NCBI GenBank assembly: GCA_037044905.1
Contig: JBAOKB010000074.1
Span: forward strand, 806,001-870,000
DNA from: Hortaea werneckii
Taxonomy: Eukaryota; Ascomycota; Dothideomycetes; Mycosphaerellales; Teratosphaeriaceae
Direction of reading: 5' to 3'
DNA length: 64,000 bases
Shown: one piece after another, positions 11,728 to 24,462 of the stretch
How positions within the stretch are numbered: position 1 is the stretch's first letter
Layout of the letters: every line of letters begins with the position of its first letter
The notes under the pieces: model-generated
What the model was told of the DNA's origin: nothing
Database searches by the model: none
Seen by the model: only the letters and a program-made list of their open reading frames with translations
Program-made: the position numbers and the translations under genes

Positions 11728-12850
11728 GCGGGGGTGGATGTTTTTCGCTTTTATTTTGGTGATGGAGACGATTGACCGTTCTCATAATGACGACTTAGAT
11801 ACCCATTTCGCCTGTACGCAACTCACGGTTGTACATAACCTGGGGGACTGTTGCTCCTGCGGCAACCCTCGAATATGCAAAGGCTTTTTCCTCTTTTTTT
11901 TTTTTCTCTCCCTCTCCTTTTTGAAATCATACTATCCATGTGTACCAAGGAAACATACGGATCACAACAGTTCCATCCACTTCCATTCGGTGGCACGTTT
12001 TTAACACTTCCTTTGGTATTTTGACTTAAAATGGAAGAACAAAAAATCTGACCGAGCTGGACTAGACAACGTTCAAGCTGCAGCATCGTCCACGGCAGAG
12101 TATAAACCAAACGCTTTACTTAAGCCAACTTCGAACCTATCTCTTTCCCATCATTTTCGAAACTCTACAGAGATATTCCTAAGCCCGTAGCTTTTTGTTA
12201 CAAAACCAGCGCCGCGCGCCCTGCCTCCCACCTCGCCTCTCTTTGAGACCCCCCCACCCCCCCCCACTTCCTCATTTCCTGGTAGGGCTCTCTAGGGCCA
12301 TTTGGCAGAGCAGAGAAAGGAGGGGAGGAAGCACTGCCGTCTAGAATTTTCCTCCTTCGTCGTCCACCACGAACTTACCCAAAACGCCAACGTAAAACCA
12401 GACAGGAGAGAACAACTCGCTCTAGCATCGCCGGGAGACATTCCACCCGACAACATATCGACATACTTCAATGTCCTTTGGAGAGCGTAGGAAACATGGC
12501 AGAAAAAGACTGACAAATTGAAAATGGAAAAGAGAAATAAAAACTTTCCAACATCTTGTGCTTATGATTCTCACATCACCTATCTTTCTCCTCTGTTGGT
12601 ACATTATTACATTCCCTTTTCATTTGTCCATTCCGTTCACTTCAACGCCTCAATTCATATCGAAAACCCCCCACTCCCGCTTGCGCCCCTTTTTGATAAA
12701 GAATTCAACGAGGAGGAAGACTTCCCGAAAGGAGAAACTGTGCTACTGCACCCAGAAATGACTTAGTAATCTTCGCTCTCAACTTCCACGACCTCCCTCC
12801 TCCCCTCCTCTCTCCTTTCCCCTCCCTGCTTCCCGTTCTTCTCTCTCTCT
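11728..12850. other. Intergenic, pyrimidine-rich
   Basis: This convergent spacer between the WD40 gene and the chitin synthase 3' end contains a T run near 11894..11906, a nearly pure C tract at about 12249..12266 and CT-rich stretches near 12785..12850. No gene was seen. Confidence 0.5.
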
Positions 12851-15800
12851 CTAAGGATAATCATGAAACTCCGTAACCTCAGTCCTAAACCCGCCATTCT
12901 CCTTGCGCTCGTACTTACTCCCCGCACCGACCACCCCCGCCGAAGAACCCCCCGAGGAGGAACCCGGCGGAGGGTACCCGGGACTCCCACTCCTCAAACC
13001 CCCATTCCCACTACCACCAACAACCCCCTCCCTAATCCTCCTCTCCTGCTCAAACTCCCCCCACCGCTTCATCGTGATCCGACTGGAGTCAAATTCCCCC
13101 TCATCGCCATGGCCGCCCTTATCAGCGCCTTTCACGGCCCCCGCCGTCTGCCGCGTATCGCCCCACGAGAAGTCGTCGAAGTGCCAGTAGGCGTAGGTGG
13201 GGAGGACGAAGTTCCAGATGGGCAGGGAGATCAGGTAGATGATCATCCAGGCGACGTAGACGACGCGGTGGGCGGTGATGACGATGAGGAGACCGGGGAG
13301 ACCGAGGATGAGCGCGAGCAGGATGAGCGGGATGGTGGGGGCCGGGGTGTTGTTGGCTAGGGCGACGAAACCTTGGGAGACTGTTGGGGAGGGTTTGTGT
13401 TAGCGTGATGAATTGGATTGTTGTAGGGGTTTCGGGTTGGATTTTTTTAAAAGGCGTTTCTCTTTTCCGTTTGTGAGGGAGGCGGATACGACACCGTCTA
13501 CCAGCGAAAACAGGCAGGGAGGTGGAGGGGCCAAAAAAAAAAAGAAAAGTAAAAAAAAAAGAGACTTACCGACATAAACCGTAAAAGCAATCGCAGCAGG
13601 CAAAACCAACGTCCCCACCAACTCAACAAACACGACAAACTGCATGGAAAAACAAAACGTCCCACAAAGATCCCTAACCAACACCAACTCCATCAAATTA
13701 TGCACGGTAGAATTAATCCACCGCCGGCGCTGCGACAACAGCACTTTAAACTCGTCGGGGACCGTCGTCTTACACACCGCTTGCGGGACAAAGACCTGTT
13801 TCCGTTTGGGGAAAGTCTTGAGCATGAGGGTGGAGAGGTAACGGTCTTCGCCCAGCAGGAAGAGGTTCTTCTGGTGCAGGGTCTCGACCGTGTTTTCCGA
13901 GTAGTGCTCGACGATGTCCGGGTTCGCGAGGATGGGGACCCAGTAGTTTTGTCCGCCTTTGGGCGTTTTGATGCGGTACATGCTGAAGCATCCGGGTAAG
14001 CAGGTGACACCGCCGAAGACGGACTCGAAGGATTTGGATTGGTGGTGCGAGATGAAGTATTCGAAGACTTGGATCATGCTGACCCAGGAAGCGGTTTTGT
14101 TGGCGATCTTGGTTTCGCCGCAGAGGCCCATGATTTCCGGGTCCTGGACCATGGCCGAGATCATGTGGGTCAGGCTGTCCGGGAAGACTTTGTGTCGGCG
14201 TCGACCATCAGGCAGATCTCGTAGAAGTCCGGCGAGATGCCGGTGATTTTCCAGATGCCGTTGAACATTTCGTATTCGAGCTCCGTCATGCGCTCGTCGA
14301 ACATGACTTTCTGCAGGAAGGACATGAGGATGATTTGGGAGTCGCGTTTGCCGCGGTTACCTGGCTTCGCCACGCCGGCTTCGTCGGGGGTGCCGCATTT
14401 GACGATGGTAACCATAGGGACACGTTGCTGCTTTTCCGGCGGGATAATGCTGTCGGCGCCGTAGTCGTAGAAGCCTGAGTAGACCTTGGCCATGTTATGT
14501 CGCTTCTTGCCGCTAGCCACGGCCACGTAGGAGAACGGCTGAACCTCATCTTCGAGCATCGTGTGTTCCTTCATCATACTCAGACAGACTTCCGGCGTAC
14601 TTAGCGCCTCGCCTTTGCCTTTGATGATACCATCGCAAATACACAGGATCAGCTTATGACTGTTGGGGTAATCCGTCATAGCAATCGAGTCAAGCGTAGT
14701 GCGCATACCCTCCGGACCCTCCGAATAAGCCGTAACAAGACAGATGGCGTGCGCGAGCGGGTATCCAAAGGGCTGCCATTCCGGCGGCGGCTGCGGCACG
14801 ACAGCTTCATGAATAAAACCCGCCGGACCCGCCGTATCGCCCGTCTCGGCCGCAGAAGTATACCCCGTCTTCATCCCGGAACTCCCGCCTCCATACGGCG
14901 AGCCAGCACTATCGTACATCGATCCCCGTTCCCCCAGACTCTGCTGCCGCGTGCTATCCGTGTACGTGGGCAACGTCATCTCCGACCGATTGGGACCGGA
15001 ATACATCGCAGGTCCGGAACCAATGGAAGCCGCACTGGGCAACAACCTCGCCGTGCTCTGCTGACTCGCCATCGTAGTCGGCTGAGGCCGCTCGCCTTTC
15101 TTCGTCTTCTGACCCATCTCGATGGCATAGGGGCTCGTAAACCTCGAGGTCTGGGGGAGGATGGAACTCCGCTTCCCACCCGGGCCACCGAGACTGCCGC
15201 TCGCCGAACTCATCGGATCCGCCATGCGCGGTGGCGGCCGGTAGATATCGTCGGTCCAGTCCTCGATCTGGCCCCGGCGTTTCTTCTCGTCCGACCCCAT
15301 CGACGTCTTCTTCGCCGCGTACTTCTTCGACAGGAACCATTGGAAGATGAGGGCGAAGAAGAACTTGATGCCGACGATGCCGAGGATGAAGATGAGCGAG
15401 ACGTACAGGACGACCTTGGACGCGATGCACCCGACCGTCTCCGTGTCGATGGAGCCGACCTTGATGATCTCCTGGAAGCACTGCGCGATCTGCTTGTTGG
15501 CGCCGTGGGCGAAGGCGAGGGTGACATCCACGCCCTTGACGGCCGGGTTGGTCCGGATATCGTCGAATTTGGCTGGGTAGGCGACCTGGCTTGTGTTGAA
15601 CCAGCGGAGGAGGTCGAGATCGAGCACATCGCCTGAGTACACCATCAGGTTGCGGCTAGTATTCTTGACGTCGTCCCATGTGAAGAAGACGGCGCCACTG
15701 CTTTTGAGACCGTAGAAGTTCTCACGCGCGTTCTTGCTCGTGTGGCAGGCGTAACCGAGATAATAAGGGATGTAGTATTCGGCTCCGTCGATCCGTCCTG

Positions 15801-17180
15801 GTTGAAGGTATTGCAGGGGAAATACCAGGCGAGGTCGCCGTTGTTGTTGGAAGGAACATCGCTGTCGTCGGCCTTCGTAATCAGGCCTTTACATGCGCCG
15901 TTGACGTTCTGAAATAAGAAGGATCCATCCTGGCCACCGTGCGGCTCATCCATATCCCACAGGACATTGCCACCGCTGCTGATGCCTCGGGCCAGCGGGT
16001 GGGAAGACTGCGTGAGATCGTACGCCTGTCCGTGGAAAGATCATGTATCCGGATCCGACCTTGTTGATTTGCAACCGTGAAGGCCCACCCCCAGGACATA
16101 CAGTCTCGGTAAAACCGAACGTGAGGAAACCGACGAATGTCATGATGAGTGCGATGATAGAGAGCAAACCCATCTTCTCCCGCCACGCGCGCTGCTGCTG
16201 TTTGGCTTTGAAACCGAAGCAGCGCAGCACGACCGACGGCGCCCAGAACGTGACAATGTGGCAGTACGTGGTCCACAATGAAGGTGTCCCCGCCGCATCC
16301 TGGATCTTCTGCCGCCGCTTCTCCGCCGCTTGCTCCTCCCTCTCCTTCTCCGTCGTCTTCCGTACCAACTTCTTACTCCCGCTCCGTCGCGCTGTCTCCC
16401 CGCGCCGACTTCCCTGCTTCTCCCGCTGTGGCGGACTCCCCGCCGGTGTAGACCCGCTCCGCTTCAGCCCTGTGCTTTCCGACGATGCCTCGTCCTCCAG
16501 ATCATCCGCTTCAAAAGCGGGATCCCGACCTGTCGTCGAAGGCATGACGTTCATCCCCTGGGCGTGTCGGCCGTAGTAGTAATTCGGATCGTCCGAGTCC
16601 ATGCGCCGCCTCTCCGGGCGGACCAGACTCTTCTTCCGGGAGATGTCGGCCGAGTTCTTGTAGGGCGACCCTGCCTCCAGCATAGGATCTCTATCGCTTG
16701 GCATCTGGCCTGGAGAAGGCATGTTGTATCCGCTTTGATGTGAGCGCACGGGTCGGATATCGGTGCTCGTCCGCTTCTCACTCGTCGATGGTCTCTGTCG
16801 GGAATGCGAACGGGGACGTCCGCTGCCTCCGCCGCTGCCGCCGCCACTGCCCTGGCCGGCGGAGCTGTGCGTCTGCGGGTGCGATTCTGGGAGGACAAGG
16901 GTGGGTAGGCGCTCTTGCCTTCGCCCCTTGTGCGCGGCCGCTCCTCCCGTGTCTGACTGCCCTGGCTCCGTCTCCGACGGTGATGGTCATGCCGGGAGGG
17001 GCTTTCGGGGACCCCAGCGCCGGAACCTCTGCGGCCACCGCCACCGCTCTGTGAATGTCTCCTTGTCTCTGAATCCCTCCGCTCTCTTCCCGATTCTGAG
17101 GGGCGTCGGTGATGCGTGGAGTGACGGTTCTCGCCGCGCGACTCCCTCCGGCGGCCGGAGGAGTCTGGGCGGGACGACAT
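12851..17180 (-). CDS. Class IV chitin synthase (Chs3-like), frame broken
   Basis: Membrane GT2 enzyme that polymerises UDP-GlcNAc into wall chitin. Start ATG 17180; one intron 13569..13381 (GTAAGT ... CAG) near the 3' end; stop TAG 12853..12851. Order: Ser/Arg-rich cytosolic N-terminus, membrane helices around 16100..16200, a luminal segment, another helix near 15400, then the catalytic core with CLVTAYSEG, VDADTK, GEDRYLSTL and the signature QRRRWINSTVHN, then C-terminal helices (LISLPIWNFVLPTYA). These match yeast Chs3 and Aspergillus class IV enzymes. Four single-base breaks: near 16900 (missing), 16036..16038 (one extra A on the + strand), about 15780 (missing) and about 14187 (one base missing right after DADTK). 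It is head-to-head with the skt5-like gene across 2.2 kb. Confidence 0.88.
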
Positions 17181-19370
17181 GGTCGTGGAGGTTGGATGTG
17201 AGGGTGTCTTAGATTCGCATTCCAAGGGGTGGAGTTGTCTCGGGAGGGTTTGCAGTAGTTTCGATGCTCGTCTCTATCACCTTTCAGGCCGTAGCAAAAA
17301 GCGAATGTTCAGAGAGACGCTTTAATTAGTATACTAGATTTTGCCGCGCAATCGCTCAAGCTGCCGACAGATCTGGCACTTGGTGCTCGGAATTATTACT
17401 GCAGCGAATGTGATTAGTCTCTTGCCCACTCGCACAATGCAACAGTAGGCGACTGAAGGTGTTTGCAACAGACGAATGTGTATGGCTTCAGACGGACAGG
17501 CCTCAGACACAGCCGTTGTCGTTGCTCCTAGCGATGGAAAAGGCGCGAGGCTCCCAAGGGCACGAATCGGATAGCCAAAGCTTAATTGCCCCCTGTTTAC
17601 GAAGAAGCGGCAGGGTGGCGACGAGCCCTGACTACTGCACCGTCTGTGTGGCCACAGCCCGACCATGTGGGGTGGGCGGGCGCGCTGCTTGGGTCTAGCG
17701 TCGGCTCTGGATCTTAAGCACGCTTTTGTTATATGGCCTGTTTACATGCGACGACAACAATTTTTTTCCATTCAGTCCCCTCTCAAGGTCTACGATCACG
17801 ATGATTGAAGAGAATATTGAGCATAATATTGTGCACGGAGATACTGTACCATGAAGATTGCTAATGGTGTTGAATCTGGTATATTTACTGGATCACCACG
17901 AGACGAAAATAAACCACTGTACGAACTTGACGTGCATCCTGCGCTCCTAGTGGCAACGCTCATCGTGTGCTCTTCAACTTCGCAGCGCCAAACGCGGCCC
18001 CGGCGGCGAAGTGCAGTATCTTACATGGAAGATATTAGGTCACTCGACGAGCCACATCCCGTCATAACCAAGAACAATGCATGTCCGCGCTTCTTTTTCT
18101 GTCCTTGACCTGATTCGGCATTCATTGATGCCAACCGTGGATCGGGGAGAAAAGAAGGCACGACGCCGGCATCGCCTAGACTTCCCGGCAGGCCGAGGAA
18201 AAGGCTAACCATTTGCCTCTCGTTTGTGAATAGAGTACTCGCCTTGTATTCAATCGGCCTTTTGCCTACCTATGTAGTCATGTAGGCCCATCAACACACG
18301 TGATGCAAGTGATGTGGACTGCTCATCTCACCTGTGACACGCTGTCTTGGGCCCATCACAATAACCATACCTCGGAGGTAATACTACGAAATGATGAGTG
18401 GCCGAGTGGGATGGAGTGATTGGCCGAACGCGCATCGTTCTCTTTCCCGGAACGTGGCGGATAGGCTTCGAGAGGCTAGTCTCGATTGGGAGGGTTGGCA
18501 GAAAAAAGGACGCGTCTGCATTTGGTTCTGCTTGGAGTTGGGGCTGTCCGGCTAGTTGCATGAACGGTGCAATGGGTGGGTGCATATTGACATACATAAA
18601 ATCAGGAGCTTCAGAATGACACAGCAGTATCGCTGTTCATATCTGCCTCCCATCTTATTACTGTGTACCTGTATACACATGGAAGTTATGCCGGCTGCTC
18701 TTCGTGTTTCGCCACGGAAACATGGAATATCCGCATCCGGTCACGCGCGCGCAATCCCCAGACGACTCCTCTACAAGACGGTTGCGACTCGCTCGCTTGC
18801 CGTTCATTAGCGTCACAGTCAGTCAGTCAACAGTCGTCACTCGTCAGTACCTACTAGTAGTACTGTAGTCCAATCCTGGCCTTTTTAAAGAAGGTTCGTT
18901 CTAGTCTCGTCTACATTAACTTTCTGGAGATCACGCCAAAGTAAATCCCCGTTACCCTGCATAAACACCTGCCCTCCCGCTGCCCGCTACTGTACATGAC
19001 GACCCTCTACCGGGAGGCTGGTCTGTCGCTGTCCCCTACTGCACCATATTATTTCTCCGTTGCCGGTGCCTGAAGATCTGCCTCCTCTTAAAACCCTAAT
19101 GACCTAAAAGAACCATCGGATCCCTAAGTAGTGTGCCGTGAGAAGAGCAGCAGAGAGAAAGATTGAAACTTCTTGAAACACCCCGCCGACAGGGTTTGGA
19201 ACAAAGAAGACAAACTCTCATTTTTACAGGAAAGGACTGGGTATTGTTCACTATTGTTGGATATTCCTATTAGGGCATTCGGAAGAAGAAAACGGAAGGA
19301 TTCCTAGAAACACGACAAGGCATAACCCTACCCACCCGAGAAGAGTCACAAGACGACCAAAGCGCCCAAG
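17181..19370. promoter_or_regulatory. Shared divergent region of chs and skt5
   Basis: 2.2 kb separates the start codons of the chitin synthase (-) and its presumed activator (+). I found no coding segment here. There are short CAGT repeats near 18806..18835 and CT-rich stretches close to the skt5 start. Its length and position make it the probable common control region; no factor-binding site is proven. Confidence 0.5.
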
Positions 19371-21603
19371 ATGGCGCAAACATCCACCCCTCGTCTCCCT
19401 GACACGCCCGTTTCACCTCGCCGAGATCGATGGAGCCCCTCACGATCCAGCGGTCGGCCAACATCCCGAGCCAGCCCACACCTATCCCCTCAGAGACCTT
19501 CTTCCAACCGCTCAGGCAAAGCTCCCGTGCTTGCCGATCAGCCTGATATCAGACTTCAAGAGACACCAGCGAGTCCCATTAGCACCTCCCCTCCACGCCA
19601 GGGAATCCAAGCCCCCGAACGAGCGTCGATCCGAGGCTTTCCCGGTATGGGAGCACGAAGGGCAACGCAAGAGGAAGCAGAGCGACGGTATGCCACGCCG
19701 GATTCCGAACATATGAATGACTCGGTCGGTTCGCTACCGATCCGCAGCTTGACGCCGAGTGGAGCGGTCAAGATTGTCAGAGAAGAGCAGAATCACAGCC
19801 GGGCGAGCTCAAGCAGTGGTAAGGCGCCGCGGATAGAAGAATTCGGTCCGCCTCTACCTCCGGAGCAGGCCGGAGAGGAAGAGGCAGCAGGACAGCAGAG
19901 TCCAGGGTTGGTATATAGTGCGTTTGATGATGCACCGCAGAAGAAACGCCAGCAACAACGGAGCGACAAACACGCCCAGAACCGTGCCAGCCAAATGACT
20001 GTCCGCTCTACAGGCTCAGGGAGCAGCAGCGGAGCCGGCAGCAGCGGCGATCCTCGAGCGAGTCAACTCCTCGCACCCCAACCGGCGGGTACCTCTTCTC
20101 GTCCTCTTTCAACCTCCACCCTCGGCGAGATCCGCGGCCGGACTCTCTCGCCTCTCAGCTACAACGGCAGCGACCCGAACTCCTCCCCACGACCTTACGC
20201 CCGCGACCTCAGCGGTTCCTCGAGACGTTCCCCTAGTACCCGCCCTCTTAGTTATATCGACCTCCTTAGCAACGTCCCTTATAGCCAGCAAGTTGCTCCA
20301 GGCCCGTCATCAATAAACAATGCACCACTTCAAACTGCAGTGGGTGCGGGAGCGAGTCTGCTCGACACAAAAAAGACGCTAGAAATGTACCGAGCCAACG
20401 TGAAGAAAACCAACGATGCAAGCGTCCAGTACGAATTCGCCATCTTCATGATCAACACGGCACGGGAAATCATCGCGACCGATCCCGCCTCCTCCGGCAG
20501 CCCAAGCAACAGCAGCAGTAAAACCAGCGGCAGCCTCAACCCGACCGAGCTCATCCAAGAAGCCAAACACATCCTCCAACGCCTCTCGGACCGCGCCTAC
20601 CCCTTCGCGCAATACTACCTGGCGGACGGCTACTCCAGCGGCTTCTTCAACCCCACCACCCAAAAACCCGACCACGACAAAGCCTTCCCCTTATTCGTCT
20701 CCGCCTCCAAACACGGCCACGCCGAAGCCGGCTACCGCGCCGCCCTCTCCTACGAATTCGCCTGGGGCACGAGCAAAAACTACGCCAAAGCGGTGCAATT
20801 CCTGCGCGCCTCCGCCTCCAAAGGCCACCCCGGCGCCGCCGTCCGGCTCGCCCTCGCCTGTCTGCGGGGGACATGGGCCTGCCCAAAACCAAAGACTCCT
20901 ACCGCGAGGGATGTCGCTGGCTGCGTCGCGCCGCCGAGAACGCCGACTTCACGCACTCCGCCGGCCCCTACGAACTCGCCCTCTACACCTCCTCCCCAAG
21001 GGCTTCGGCGACGACATCTTCCCCGACCCCGCCTACGCCCTCCAACTCCTCACCCAGTCCGCTGAGCTAGGCCATCCCCAAGCCGCAATGCTCATGGGCA
21101 AAATCTACGAGGAAGGGCTGTACGCCTGTCCCCGCGACGCGGCGCTGTCCGTGCACTTCTACACGTCCGCCGCCACGCGGGGCCAGTTGCCCGAAGCCAT
21201 GATGGCGCTGTGCGCCTGGTTCCTAGTCGGCGCCGACCCGGTCCTGCCCAAAGACGAACCCGAGGCGTTCGCCTGGGCGCTCGCGGCGGCGGAGACGGGG
21301 GAGTCCGCTAAAGCCGAGTATGCGGTGGGGTATTTTACGGAGATGGGGATTGGTTGTCGTAGGGATCCCTTGGAGGCCAATGTTTGGTACGTCAGGGCTG
21401 CGGATAGTGGGAGTGTGCAGGCCAGGCAAGGTTGGAGATTATTCGGCAGGCGGCGGGGGCGACGGGGATCACTGGGGGGCAACAAGGGGGAGAGGGTGGT
21501 GGGGAAGGTCGGGGATCGCGAGTTGGGGATCCCCATGTCTAAGGGTGAGGCGAAAGTGCAGGAGTTGAGGGGCAAGAAGGGGAAGAAGTTTGGCATCTTT
21601 TGA
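19371..21603 (+). CDS. Skt5/Chs4-like chitin synthase activator, Sel1 repeats
   Basis: In yeast, Skt5 binds and activates Chs3 and tethers it to the septin ring. Start ATG 19371. A long Ser/Pro-rich N-terminus (to about residue 310) is followed by KKTLEMYRANVKKTND and then Sel1-type helical repeats of about 36 residues (AQYYLADGYSSG, AEAGYRAALSYEFAWG, AAVRLALACLRG, AAMLMGKIYEEG, AKAEYAVGYFTEMGIG). The last matched segment is LEANVWYVRAADSG. The frame breaks in homopolymers: G5 run 20866..20870 (one short), C4 run 20994..20997 (one short), AA 21428..21429 (one short, restoring LEIIRQAAG), and probably once more in the G-rich stretch 21470..21530 to reach the basic end KKGKKFGIF. No CAAX box is visible. 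Adjacent to its likely target enzyme. Confidence 0.85.
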
Positions 21604-22938
21604 GTGTGGGAAAAGCTGGGGTTTTTTTTGAGGGACTTTGGGAGCTTTTTTTTTTTTTTTTTTTTTTTTCTCGCTGGGATGGGAGGAGGGAGCGGCGCAA
21701 GCTGGGAACGGCTTTGATTTTTTTGGGCGGGGGGGATCTTTCTTGTTTATATATTCCCCCGCCCACCCTTATTTCTTTCTTTTTATTTTCTCATGTACAG
21801 CTTTTCACTTTTTGATGGGATCTTTCCAAATGCATAGCGAAAAGGATTAGATAGAAGGGAGAAGAGGGCGAGACTTGCAGCGCACGACTTAAATGCATTT
21901 TCATAACCGGTGTCTTTTAGAGATTTTGAGGGAAGGGATGCTTGAACTTCTCCTTGTTTTCCTCTCCCCCTCAAACTTCCCCTTTGGTCTTTCCCTACAC
22001 TTTCTTCTTTCTTCCCATTTCGCTATAAGGAAAAGGAAAGGGAAAAGAAGGGAAGAGAGAAGCCGCCTTCGTCCTATTCCCGAATATAGTATTTGCAAGT
22101 CTAAACAATTATAATATCTATCTCTATCTTATTAACGTTCCCTTCTTTCCTAGTTTTTTTTTAAGTACCTCGCGTCTCTCTTTTTCTTTTTTTTTTTTCC
22201 TTTTCTTCCACCGCCCGCCCCCTCCTTATGCACCCCTATTGAAAGAAAGGAAAAACTGCAAGGATTACAAGCAAATCCGAAGAAGAAGAAGAGAGTAGAG
22301 AGGGAAAGGATGTATAGGGGAAGAAATAGGCGAAGTTGAACCCGTTAGCAAAGGAAAAATGGAAAAAAGAGGGGAAAAAAGGAAAATTTCTCTAAAAGAA
22401 GAGAAAATTGGAAAAAGGGCCCTGAATAAAGTAGTAGTTAAACCCCAAAGACGCCCACTGAAAACCGTCTTAACCTTTATCATCATAAGCCACGTCTCTA
22501 GTCTGGAAGCGATTATTTTCCCTACTACTGGAAGGAGGCTGTTCAGTTTAAGGATCTCCGTAAAAGGAAAAGAAGGGACGGGGAAGAGCGGGGCACTTAC
22601 AAGGAGATGGAGGGTTTAGAGGAGTGGAGGGATGGGAAGACGTGGAGGGAAAGAGAAAGAGGAAGTGAGAGTGAGTGACAGGAGGGCATCTTTTCCGCCT
22701 ATGCCGCCGGGTTGAATAGGGACGGAGGGGGGCCATAAAACCCCGGGCCGGCTTTTGGAATAGCTTTATCGTAGGGGAGATTCACATCATTGGTCTTGTC
22801 TGCATGGAGACCACTGGTTCTTCTTTGATTGGATTTTTATTTTTATTTTTCTCTTATAGGGAGTCTATCGAAATCCCATCCCTTCCTCTCTACTGAACCG
22901 AACAAAATTCCCCATCTATCAAATCCCGCCCTTCGGCT
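21604..22938. other. Intergenic, homopolymer-rich
   Basis: This spacer lies between skt5 (+) and the thioredoxin reductase 3' end (-). It is rich in T and purine/pyrimidine tracts and contains no recognisable gene. Confidence 0.5.
21646..21669. repeat. T24 homopolymer
   Basis: Twenty-four uninterrupted T just after the skt5 stop codon. It probably lies in the 3' UTR, and its length is unreliable. Confidence 0.8.
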
Positions 22939-24361
22939 CTACAAAAGCGGATTCTGTCTATACTCTGGCACCTCGCCGTTAGCCTCCGGGTTCCCCTTCT
23001 TCACCTCGGACTCGCCAGGGATCCCATCCTGAACATCGGGGACGTCTTCCTGCTCGGCGAGCCATTTTTCCGCTTCCAGCGCGGCCATGCATCCGGTGCC
23101 TGTTGAAAGGAAGAGGAGAAAGTTAGTCTTCCGATTCTTTTGACCTTTCTTTTTGTTTAATTATCCCCTGGAAGTAAGGAGATCCCCCTTTCCAAGATAT
23201 ATGGAGAGGGAAGTAAAATGAAGAGGGGTAAAGAGGAGAAATAAACTCACCAGCAGAAGTGACCGCCTGCCGATACTTCTTATCCTGCACGTCGCCGGCA
23301 GCAAACACACCAGGGACGGACGTCTCCGTCGTCCCCGGCGTCGTCACCAAATACCCATCCTCGTCCATCTTCAGCTGACCCCGGAAAAGCTGCGTCGCGG
23401 GATCGTGCCCGACGGCATAGAACAACCCGTTCGCGGCAATCTCCTCCGTCTCGCCCGTCTTGTTGTTCTTGATCACCATACTCCGCATCAGACCCCGGTC
23501 GCCTTCGTCCCCCTTCACCTCCACGCCCTGCGTGTTGTATTTGATTTCGACCTTCGGGTTCGCGGCGAGGCGCTTGGCGTTGGTTTTGCTGGCGCGTAGG
23601 ACGTCGCGGCGGACGAGCACGGTTACTTTACTGGCTTTTTTGGTCAGGTAGACGGATTCTTCGACGGCGCTGTCGCCGCCCCCGATCACGACGAGGGGCT
23701 TCTCCCGGAAGATCGGCAGGGAGCCGTCGCACACTGCGCAGGCGGAGACGCCGTTGCCCCAGTATTTCTCCTCGCCGGGCAGGTCGAGCCGCCGGGCTTT
23801 GGCCCCCGTGGCGATGATGATCGAGTCCGCCGTGTGGGTTTCTTCTTCGAGCCCTTCGTCGTCGCCCATCGGGTGTAGCCAGTACTTGAAGGGCCGCTGG
23901 GAGAAGTCGACCTTGCCGACGGTCTGGGAGACGATCTCGGTGCCGCAGGCTTCGGACTGGGCGCGCATCTGGTCCATGAGGGTGCCGCCCTTGATCATCT
24001 TGAAGCCCGGGAAGTTCTCGACTTCGTCGGTGGTGGTGAGTTGGCCGCCGGCGGCGATGCCGAGGGCGAGGAAGCCCTCGTACATGACGGGTTTGAGGTC
24101 GGCGCGGGCGGCGTAGATGGCGGCCGTGTGGCCACCGGGGCCGGAGCCGATGATGACGAGTTTGCTGTGCATCTTGCGGGACTGTTGCTGGAGGAGGGAG
24201 AGGGGAGCAGCGGTGCCCGGTTGGGCAGAGGCAGTGGCGGCTTCGGAGACGAGGGGGGCGGTGTTGTTGGCGGGACGGTAGAAGGAGGCGGCGGCGAGTG
24301 GGAGGGACAGGCCGGCGCGGAGAGGACGGGAAGCGCCTCGGGCGAAGGCTCTGGCGAACAC
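22939..24361 (-). CDS. trr1: Thioredoxin reductase with ATG-less mitochondrial presequence
   Basis: NADPH-dependent flavoprotein that reduces thioredoxin. Two exons, 24361..23251 and 23099..22939, 151-bp intron. Motifs: FAD site IIGSGPGGHTAA, redox pair CAVCDG, NADPH site VIGGGDSAVE, C-terminal AAGDVQDKKYRQ, then TGCMAALEAEKW. The first in-frame ATG is at 24172..24170 and gives the usual cytosolic start MHSKLVIIGSGP. The open frame continues 63 codons upstream to GTG 24361..24359, whose translation is rich in Arg and Ala and free of acidic residues for about 38 residues, a typical mitochondrial targeting sequence. The GTG has A at -3. No in-frame ATG lies between it and the TATA box at 24456..24462. 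I infer possible dual targeting by near-cognate initiation. No frame break. Confidence 0.9.
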
Positions 24362-24455
24362 TTTGGCGACTTTCTGTTTGCTGAAAAAGAGTGGGAAAAG
24401 GTAGGGGTGGTGGAGGGGAGGTGGGGGGTGGGACGGATGAGTCTAGAGGGGCTTT

Positions 24456-24462
24456 CTTTATA
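24456..24462 (-). promoter_or_regulatory. TATA box of thioredoxin reductase
   Basis: TATAAAG on the minus strand, about 95 bp before the GTG at 24361 and about 285 bp before the first ATG. With transcription starting some 30 bp downstream, the presequence would lie inside the mRNA but no upstream ATG would. Confidence 0.55.
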
